Source of the DNA: Acidobacteriota bacterium
GTDB taxonomy: Bacteria; Acidobacteriota; UBA6911; RPQK01; JADFOI01
Assembly: GCA_022545645.1 (NCBI GenBank)
Contig: JACZQQ010000031.1
Location: forward strand, 1 to 17,901
Direction: 5' to 3'
Length of the DNA: 17,901 bases
Positions 12,548-17,901 of this stretch are shown piece after piece; position 1 is the first letter of the stretch; each line of letters opens with the position of its first letter. A program made the translations under genes and the position numbers. The notes below the pieces were generated by a model. It did no database searches and had not been told where the DNA came from. It worked only from the letters and a program-made list of their open reading frames with translations.

Positions 12548-12566
12548 AGGTGAACAAAAGGTGAAA
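12548..12566 (+). promoter_or_regulatory. 11-bp-spaced direct repeat, candidate LexA/SOS operator
   Basis: AGGTGAA occurs at 12548-12554 and again at 12559-12565, a period of 11 bp (one helical turn), directly at the predicted start site. Written as GAAC (12552-12555), seven bases, GAAA (12563-12566), it is one base from the GAAC-N7-GAAC form of the LexA box known from Alphaproteobacteria. It also overlaps the ribosome binding site, which could explain the second copy. No lexA gene is in view. Confidence 0.3.
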
Positions 12567-12568
12567 CT

Positions 12569-13255
12569 ATGCTGCATCACGCGACCGCTCGTCAAAGAAT
12601 CGACTCAACTCTTCGAGGATCACAACTCCAGGAAAAGACGCAGAAAACATTTTTATCTACAGGGATGAAGCACCTGGATCTTCTGCTTTCAGGCGGCATC
12701 CCACGCGGCCAAATCACGGAGATCATAGGACCTTCTTCCAGTGGAAAAACCAGTCTTCTTCTTTCCATCCTGTCTCAAGCAACCCAACGAGGAGAAGTGG
12801 TTGCTTACGTTGATTCCCTCTCTTCACTGGATCCGGCTTTTGCTCAAAAAGCAGGGATTGACCTGCAGCGCTTACTTTGGGTCCGTGGTGGGGCCTTAAA
12901 AGCAGTCGACATTCTGGCTCAAGCAGGCGGGTTTGGAGTCGTGGTGCTCGATCCGGGGACTCAGGGCAGGGAGGCCCATCCGGAAGCCCTTCACACAATC
13001 CCCTTTCGTTGTTGGTTCAGGCTGAAACGGGCTGTTCAGGGAACACCCACGATTTTACTGATATTGGGGAATGAAGCCACAGCGGGCAGTGCAGCATCCG
13101 TGGTGATCTCGCTTCGACGGCGCAAAGCTCAGTGGAGTTTCACGACCCGGGAAGTTTCCCTGCGGCACGCCTGTCTGTTACGGGGTATTTGCACAGACGT
13201 TGAATTGCTACGAGGGAAGAATCCCAACCATGCCACGTTTTATAGCCATTTTTAG
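12569..13255 (+). CDS. imuA: ImuA-like RecA-family protein of the SOS mutagenesis cassette
   Basis: ImuA is a RecA-related accessory factor of the ImuA-ImuB-DnaE2 mutasome, which copies damaged DNA with errors. The 228-residue protein has STGMKHLDLLLSGGIPRGQI at 30-49 just before the Walker A motif GPSSSGKT (54-61). A Walker B-like strand VVVLDPG is at 124-130. RRRKAQWSFTTREV near 183-196 resembles the end of the RecA-type core. The DNA-binding loops of true RecA are reduced, as is usual for ImuA, so ATP binding is likely but recombinase activity is not. The ATG follows AAAGGTGA at a good distance. It overlaps imuB by 26 bp. A clear -35/-10 promoter and a possible LexA site lie upstream. Confidence 0.88.
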   Translation: MLHHATARQRIDSTLRGSQLQEKTQKTFLSTGMKHLDLLLSGGIPRGQITEIIGPSSSGKTSLLLSILSQATQRGEVVAYVDSLSSLDPAFAQKAGIDLQRLLWVRGGALKAVDILAQAGGFGVVVLDPGTQGREAHPEALHTIPFRCWFRLKRAVQGTPTILLILGNEATAGSAASVVISLRRRKAQWSFTTREVSLRHACLLRGICTDVELLRGKNPNHATFYSHF

Positions 13256-14450
13256 CTCCAATCCGTCCCGCCTGGCCATCGCTCAAAGACTCTCTCCCCG
13301 GATCAAGATTTGTCCTCCGGACGGACTCCTTCTAGAAGTGACAGCGAGATTTGAAGGAACGGCCCTTGAGAAACTGCTTCGACAAATTCATCCGCTCAAA
13401 GTCGGGATCTCTTCCACACGAATCACGGCTATTCTTGCGGCTCAAACTCAATCGGGTACCGTTGTTCCTCCCGGCAAGGAAGGGGATTTCCTGGCATCGT
13501 TGCCTGTCCACCTGCTCTCCCTGGCTTTACCGGAGCCCGACTGCAAACTTCTTTCGACTTTTTCCCAGTGGGGAATCCGTACTCTAGGCGAGCTGGCGGC
13601 CCTGCCGGAAGAGGAATTAGTCGCCCGTCTGGGACAAGCAGGACTGCGTCTGCAGAAAATGGCGCGGGGCCAAGACGTTGAATCTTTTCCATCCCATGTG
13701 GAAGGACCCCATTTTGAAGAAAGTCAGGAACTGGAATGGACACTGGATTCACTCGAATCACTCACCTTTATTCTGGGAAGAATCCTGGAACAACTCTGTG
13801 CTCGCCTTCGAAACTACGGATTGGCCGTTCGCGCTCTCTGTCTTGTCTTGCGACTGGACGACCGTACGATCTACGAACGGACTCTCCACCTGGCTTCCCC
13901 CACGTGTCATCCAAAACTTCTCCTCTCACTTCTGCGTTTAGATCTTCAATCCCATCCGCCCAACTCAGGAATTGTGGGTGTTTCGCTTCAAGCCATCCCA
14001 GCTCCTCCACGACTCATCCAGTACTCGCTGCTTGAACCTCCTCTCCCCAATCCTGAGAAGGTGTCCCATACTTTGGGCCGGCTCACCGCCCTGCTTGGAA
14101 AGAGCAATATCGGATCTCCTGCTTTACGAGATACTCATCGTCCCGATGCAATCGAGAGAGCGCCCTTCGCGGCGCCCGCAGAAAAAAGAAGAAAGAAAAA
14201 AGAAAAAAGAGCAGCCCAGATCACGCAACTTTCCCTGCGGAGATTTCGTCCTCCCCGACCCACACGCATTCGATCCCATCAGATTGTGACCTGTGCCGGA
14301 CCCTGGCGCTCTTCCGGAGATTGGTGGACCGGGACGAATCAGAAGTGGGCTCGCGATGAGTGGGATGTGGAACTGCTGGATGGATCGATTTGCCGGATCT
14401 ATTGGGATCACTGCAAGAAAAACTGGTTTCTGGAGGGAATTTACGACTAA
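13230..14450 (+). CDS. imuB: ImuB-like Y-family polymerase-related protein, N-terminally short
   Basis: ImuB is an inactive Y-family polymerase relative that links ImuA, DnaE2 and the sliding clamp. From the ATG at 13230 it has 406 residues. Residues 22-40 (SPRIKI, PPDGLLLEV) match the late palm strand, where active enzymes have SIDE. VGISSTRITAILAA is at 58-71. A helix-hairpin-helix thumb lies at about 107-138, and a little-finger region at about 165-270. A basic linker KRRKKKEKR (319-327) precedes QLSLRRF (333-339), close to a clamp-binding motif. The ImuB C-terminal domain follows, with GPWRSSGDWW (357-366), DEWDVELLDG and the ending WFLEGIYD. The first palm and fingers region, roughly 90-100 residues in usual ImuB of about 500 aa, is absent. 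A TTG at 13200 would add only ten unrelated residues. It overlaps imuA by 26 bp. Confidence 0.85.
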   Translation: MPRFIAIFSSNPSRLAIAQRLSPRIKICPPDGLLLEVTARFEGTALEKLLRQIHPLKVGISSTRITAILAAQTQSGTVVPPGKEGDFLASLPVHLLSLALPEPDCKLLSTFSQWGIRTLGELAALPEEELVARLGQAGLRLQKMARGQDVESFPSHVEGPHFEESQELEWTLDSLESLTFILGRILEQLCARLRNYGLAVRALCLVLRLDDRTIYERTLHLASPTCHPKLLLSLLRLDLQSHPPNSGIVGVSLQAIPAPPRLIQYSLLEPPLPNPEKVSHTLGRLTALLGKSNIGSPALRDTHRPDAIERAPFAAPAEKRRKKKEKRAAQITQLSLRRFRPPRPTRIRSHQIVTCAGPWRSSGDWWTGTNQKWARDEWDVELLDGSICRIYWDHCKKNWFLEGIYD

Positions 14451-14453
14451 AGA

Positions 14454-14481
14454 GCTGACAACTGACAGCTGACAACTGACA
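14454..14481. repeat. 7-bp tandem repeat, four units, after imuB
   Basis: GCTGACA, ACTGACA, GCTGACA, ACTGACA follow in perfect 7-bp register, starting 3 bp after the imuB stop. They are complementary to the TGTCAGC/TGTCAGT units at 14583-14603, so the imuB-dnaE2 gap can fold into a long stem. Confidence 0.85.
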
Positions 14482-14518
14482 TTCAAAAAGAAAAACAACA
14501 GCTGATTAACACAGAAGG

Positions 14519-14609
14519 TTTCAGGTTCCGGATTTCGAGTTTTCGGATTTCAGCTGGTCTGTTGTCTATTGTCAGTTCTTTGTGTCAGCTGTCAGCTGTC
14601 AGTTGTCTG
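14519..14609. repeat. 7-bp-period array of 13 units running up to dnaE2
   Basis: In steps of seven from 14519: TTTCAGG, TTCCGGA, TTTCGAG, TTTTCGG, ATTTCAG, CTGGTCT, GTTGTCT, ATTGTCA, GTTCTTT, GTGTCAG, CTGTCAG, CTGTCAG, TTGTCTG. There is no insertion or deletion over 91 bp. The array ends 2 bp before the dnaE2 ATG, so it replaces the usual ribosome binding site. Confidence 0.8.
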
Positions 14610-14611
14610 CC

Positions 14612-17600
14612 ATGTCTTACATCGAACTTCATACCTGCAGCGCTTTTAGCTTTTTAGAAGGGTCTTCACTTCCCGAAGAATTGGTGAAAGAGGCGGCGCG
14701 CCTGAATTATCCAGCCCTGGCTTTACTGGATCGTGACGGAGTCTATGGGGCACCCCGTTTTTACAAAGCCTGTCGCGAAGCAGGACTGCGACCGATCGTG
14801 GGGGCTGCAATCACCCTGCAGAATGGATCTTGCGGGCAAACAGCTCAACTCCCCCTGTTCGTTGAAAACCGAATCGGTTACCAAAACCTGTGCCGTCTCA
14901 TCACCTTCATGAAGCTGCGCTCCAGTAAGGGGGAAGGAGCGGTCCATCCCCATGAGTTAGAGGAATTCGCCTCCGGGCTGGTCTGCTTGACGGGCGGGGC
15001 TCGAGGACCGTTGAGACTGGCCCTGGAGAAAAGCGGGCTCCCAGGAGCCCTTCGCTGCCTTCAGCAACTTCGGGGGATTTATGGTCCGAATCGAGTTTAC
15101 ATCGAACTCCAGCGTCACTTCGACCGGCGACAAGAGGCCGTCAACCAGGCTTTGATCCAATTGAGCCGCCGCCTCCATCTTCCCCTGGTGGCTACCAACG
15201 GAGTTCGTTATGCCCGGACCCAGGGCCGTCCTCTGCTGGATATTCTCACCTGTATCCGTCACAAGACCACTTTGGACAAAGCGGGGAGGTTACTGAATCG
15301 CAATGCGGAATGTCATCTGAAAACACCTACCCAGATGGAGCAACTCTTTGCAGATTTGCCCGAAGCTCTGGCCCACACCGTGGAACTCTCACAACGACTC
15401 AACTTCACTCTGGAGGATTTGGGTTATCGCTTCCCGGAATATCCTGTTCCCTCCGGAGAGAGCATGATCAGTTATTTGCGAAAGCTCGCTGATGAAGGCG
15501 CACGCCAGCGTTACCGTCCTTACCACAAACGGGCTCGGCGACAGGTTGCACGGGAGTTGGATCTGATCGAAAAACTGGATCTGGCGGGTTATTTTTTAAT
15601 TGTCTGGGAGATCGTTTGCTTCTGCCGCCAGCACGATATCCTGGTGCAGGGGCGTGGATCGGCGGCCAACAGCGCCGTTTGCTACAGCCTGGGGATCACA
15701 GCCGTTGACCCGGTCGGCATGGACCTGCTCTTTGAGCGGTTTCTCTCTGAAGAACGCGGGGAATGGCCGGATATCGACCTGGATCTTCCCAGTGGTGAAA
15801 GGCGAGAACGCGTCCTTCAATACGTTTACGAGCGTTACGGTGAACAGGGCGCAGCCATGACCGCCAATGTGATCACCTACCGGGCCAAGAGTGCCATCCG
15901 CGAAGTGGGCAAAGCCCTGGAGTTTCCTCCCAAAACGCTGGATCGCCTCTCCCACCTCATGAGGGCCTGGAGGGGGGAGGACCTTGAAAAGGAATTACCC
16001 CAGCGCTTCAAGGAAGCGGGATTGGATCTTTCTCATTCACGAGTGCAAAGCCTTGTGCGGCTGTGGATGCAAATCCAGGACCTTCCCCGTCATTTGGGAC
16101 AGCACTCGGGAGGCATGGTCATCGCTCAGGGACATCTGGACACCATTGTTCCACTGGAAAATGCCACCATGCCCGGAAGAAGAGTGATCCAGTGGGACAA
16201 AGAAGACTGTGCCGATTTAGGAATCATCAAAGTGGATCTGTTGGGATTAGGAATGATGGCTGCCCTTCAGGATTCTCTTCAGTTCATTCGCCAATCGGGG
16301 GAAGAACTGGACCTGGCTCATCTTCCTGCCGATGATCCCCAAGTTTACTCCATGCTGCAAAAAGCCGATACGATCGGGGTCTTCCAAGTCGAGAGCCGGG
16401 CTCAGATGGTCACTTTGCCTCGCCTGAAGCCTCGCTGTTTTTACGATCTGGTGGTGGAAATCGCCATCATCCGACCCGGTCCCATCGTGGGCCAGATGGT
16501 TCATCCCTACATCAGGCGCCGGACAGGACAGGAACCGGTGACCTATCCGCACCCCTCCCTGAAACCCATCCTGGAGCGCACCTTGGGAATTCCTCTGTTT
16601 CAGGAACAACTGCTGCGCATCGCCATGGTGGCGGCCGGATTTACGGGAGGTGAAGCCGAAGAGTTGAGGCGGGCCATGGGCTTCAAAAGATCCAACACCC
16701 GCATGAAAAAAATCGAACTCAAGCTGTACCAGGGTCTCCAACGCAACGGGATCACCGGAGAGGCCGCTGAAACGATCATTCGCCACATCAGCTCTTTTGC
16801 CCTCTATGGATTTCCCGAATCGCACTCGGCCAGTTTTGCCCTGCTGGCTTATGCCAGTGCCTACCTCAAAGTCCACTACCCTGCCGCTTTTTATGCGGCC
16901 CTTTTGAACAACCAGCCCATGGGCTTTTATCACCCGGCTACCCTGGTCAAAGACGCCCAGCGGCACAACCAGCGCATCAAGCCCATCGATGTTGTCCAAT
17001 CCGACTGGCTTTGCAGCCTCGAAGAGGATGGATCGATTCGGCTGGGATTGATGTATGTGGCCGGATTGCGAGAAGAAGCGGGAAAGACCCTTGAAAAAGA
17101 GAGGCGCAAGCGTTTGTTCAGCTCCATTGATGATCTGCGCCGGAGGATCGGTTTGAGAAAAACAGAGATGACCAGGCTAGCCGAGATCGGGGCCCTCAAT
17201 GGCTTTGGGATGAAACGACGCCAGGCCCTCTGGCAAGTGGAAAAAGCCTGTCGTCCGGGAGGGCCGCTTTTTGCCCGGCTGGATTCCTCCCAGGAAGAAG
17301 CGGAATCCCCTCTGAGGGACATGAACGCTCAGGAACGCCTGTTGGCAGATTACTGTGGAACAGGGGTGACCCTCGGGCCTCACCCCATGGCCCTTCAGCG
17401 TCAAAAGCTGACCCGCATGGGGGTCACCCGCGCTTCACAACTCCCTTCTTTGCCGGACGGAAAACGAGTGCGAGTGGTGGGAGGCGTTATCGCTCGCCAG
17501 CGGCCCCAAACGGCTCGCGGTTTTCTCTTCATGAGTCTGGAGGATGAGACCGGTATTTCAAACATTGTGGTTCACCCCGACTTGTTCGAGCAGAACCGGC

Positions 17601-17737
17601 TCTTACTGATCAGCGAGCCTTTTTTGTGGGTGGAAGGGATCCTGCAAAACCGAAACAACGTGACCTCGATCCGAGCCCGAAAATTCCAGGCTGTCCCCGG
17701 AATCGACATCGACCTGTGGTCCCGGAATTTCTGCTGA
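14612..17737 (+). CDS. dnaE2: Error-prone DNA polymerase III alpha subunit, DnaE2 type
   Basis: DnaE2 is the C-family polymerase that performs SOS mutagenesis with ImuA and ImuB. From the ATG at 14612 it has 1041 residues, a usual length for DnaE2. The order is PHP domain (about 1-210, beginning YIELHTCSAFSFLEGSSLPEELV in two parts: YIELHTCSAF and SFLEGSSLPEELV), palm with PDIDLD (aspartates near 387 and 389) and VDLLGLG (Asp near 541), fingers with FQVESRAQM and IRPGPIVG, helix-hairpin-helix region, and a C-terminal OB fold (about 950-1030, VRVVGGVIARQRP). All three catalytic aspartates are present. The PHP metal site is degenerate (LHTCS instead of LHxHS), as in many DnaE2. A GTG at 14582 would add ten residues encoded by the 7-bp repeat and is rejected. 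No ribosome binding site is visible. It is the last gene of the cassette. Confidence 0.95.
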   Translation: MSYIELHTCSAFSFLEGSSLPEELVKEAARLNYPALALLDRDGVYGAPRFYKACREAGLRPIVGAAITLQNGSCGQTAQLPLFVENRIGYQNLCRLITFMKLRSSKGEGAVHPHELEEFASGLVCLTGGARGPLRLALEKSGLPGALRCLQQLRGIYGPNRVYIELQRHFDRRQEAVNQALIQLSRRLHLPLVATNGVRYARTQGRPLLDILTCIRHKTTLDKAGRLLNRNAECHLKTPTQMEQLFADLPEALAHTVELSQRLNFTLEDLGYRFPEYPVPSGESMISYLRKLADEGARQRYRPYHKRARRQVARELDLIEKLDLAGYFLIVWEIVCFCRQHDILVQGRGSAANSAVCYSLGITAVDPVGMDLLFERFLSEERGEWPDIDLDLPSGERRERVLQYVYERYGEQGAAMTANVITYRAKSAIREVGKALEFPPKTLDRLSHLMRAWRGEDLEKELPQRFKEAGLDLSHSRVQSLVRLWMQIQDLPRHLGQHSGGMVIAQGHLDTIVPLENATMPGRRVIQWDKEDCADLGIIKVDLLGLGMMAALQDSLQFIRQSGEELDLAHLPADDPQVYSMLQKADTIGVFQVESRAQMVTLPRLKPRCFYDLVVEIAIIRPGPIVGQMVHPYIRRRTGQEPVTYPHPSLKPILERTLGIPLFQEQLLRIAMVAAGFTGGEAEELRRAMGFKRSNTRMKKIELKLYQGLQRNGITGEAAETIIRHISSFALYGFPESHSASFALLAYASAYLKVHYPAAFYAALLNNQPMGFYHPATLVKDAQRHNQRIKPIDVVQSDWLCSLEEDGSIRLGLMYVAGLREEAGKTLEKERRKRLFSSIDDLRRRIGLRKTEMTRLAEIGALNGFGMKRRQALWQVEKACRPGGPLFARLDSSQEEAESPLRDMNAQERLLADYCGTGVTLGPHPMALQRQKLTRMGVTRASQLPSLPDGKRVRVVGGVIARQRPQTARGFLFMSLEDETGISNIVVHPDLFEQNRLLLISEPFLWVEGILQNRNNVTSIRARKFQAVPGIDIDLWSRNFC

Positions 17738-17822
17738 GGGCAGTCCTTCCTCACCCGAGCTGGAGTATCTTCATTGCTCCCGCCGCTCGATGAGTCCTTC
17801 ATTCGAGCGCCGGTGAGTAACG

Positions 17823-17900
17823 TTAATTGTCGGTTGGTTCTCGGAGTGCCACGTCCCCCGTACTTTCTAGTTGGCGAAGTATCGGGTAATCAGGTTCTGC
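17823..17900 (-). CDS. Possible C-terminal end of a minus-strand gene
   Basis: From the right edge a minus-strand frame is open for 25 codons to a TAA at 17823-17825. It reads AEPDYPILRQLESTGDVALR and then EPTDN. The amphipathic, charged character looks like a protein tail, but 25 codons without a stop is not strong evidence, and no family can be named. If real, it is convergent with dnaE2. The rest of 17738-17822 holds nothing that I recognise; no terminator hairpin with a T-run follows dnaE2. Confidence 0.25.
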   Translation of the reverse strand, partial: AEPDYPILRQLESTGDVALREPTDN

Positions 17901-17901
17901 G

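Noticed and set aside
13200..13229. ImuB start at TTG 13200
   Set aside because: It adds ten residues without family similarity and increases the overlap with imuA; it does not supply the missing palm region.
14180..14211. 32-nt all-purine tract with AAAAAAG runs in imuB as a programmed frameshift site
   Set aside because: None of the AAAAAAG heptamers is in the A-AAA-AAG register needed for -1 slippage, and the zero frame continues to a complete C-terminal domain. It encodes the basic linker.
6903..14609. CRISPR array as an explanation of the short repeats
   Set aside because: Units are 7 or 8 bp with no spacers of regular length and no cas genes nearby.
14582..14611. DnaE2 start at GTG 14582
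   Set aside because: The ten extra residues are a translation of the 7-bp repeat; the family N-terminus begins at the ATG at 14612.
17811..17822. GGTGAGTAACGT near the right edge resembling a 16S rRNA segment
   Set aside because: The match is only about ten bases (GTGAGTAACG); flanking sequence does not follow the rRNA.

Overview
The window is a stretch of a Gram-negative-type bacterial chromosome of moderate GC content. It has dense genes, short intergenic gaps, and no rRNA, tRNA, CRISPR array, transposase or phage gene that I can see. The gene set (bactofilin, a CstA-type transporter, ETF-ubiquinone oxidoreductase, a mannosyl-3-phosphoglycerate phosphatase-like enzyme and the ImuA-ImuB-DnaE2 mutagenesis cassette), an EF-P with a PGKG lysine tip, and repeat-rich intergenic spacers would suit an uncultured lineage such as Acidobacteriota or a neighbour. 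That placement is inference; no marker here fixes the taxon.

Layout. Bases 1-539 (minus): an unrecognised 152-residue protein, and the start of a second, membrane-anchored protein that begins in its stop codon. Bases 580-3927 (plus): queC, a mannosyl-3-phosphoglycerate phosphatase and an SLC13-type permease with two RCK_C domains, closely packed. Bases 4033-5222: a bactofilin gene overlapping by 4 bp a methyltransferase-fold gene. Bases 5258-6913: CstA-like transporter. Bases 7183-8865: ETF-QO. Bases 8999-9562 (minus): elongation factor P. Bases 9699-9935: a 78-residue zinc-finger (HC2-like) protein. Bases 9953-10227: a non-coding MITE-like element with 32-bp terminal inverted repeats. Bases 10231-12296 (minus): ABC-2 permease, DUF420 membrane protein and LOG-family protein in one operon. 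Bases 12569-17737 (plus): imuA, imuB and dnaE2, an SOS-type translesion synthesis module. Bases 17823-17900 may hold the end of another minus-strand gene.

Cross-cutting patterns. (1) Several genes (the 152-residue gene, queC, ETF-QO, efp, the ABC permease and perhaps the SLC13 gene) have a -10-like hexamer, often the extended form TGNTAGAAT, ending only 7-9 nt before the ATG and no ribosome binding site. Others (bactofilin, the HC2 protein, LOG, imuA) have a clear Shine-Dalgarno sequence. This suggests a mix of leaderless and leadered mRNAs. (2) Intergenic spacers hold degenerate arrays that keep a strict 7-bp period (four places) or 8-bp period (one place, as two inverted arms). They sit next to small hairpins containing GCGAAGC, and one array runs up to the dnaE2 start codon. 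(3) imuA has a near-consensus sigma-70 promoter followed by an 11-bp-period direct repeat that resembles a GAAC-N7-GAAC LexA operator. (4) ImuB is unusually short and lacks the N-terminal palm and fingers region.
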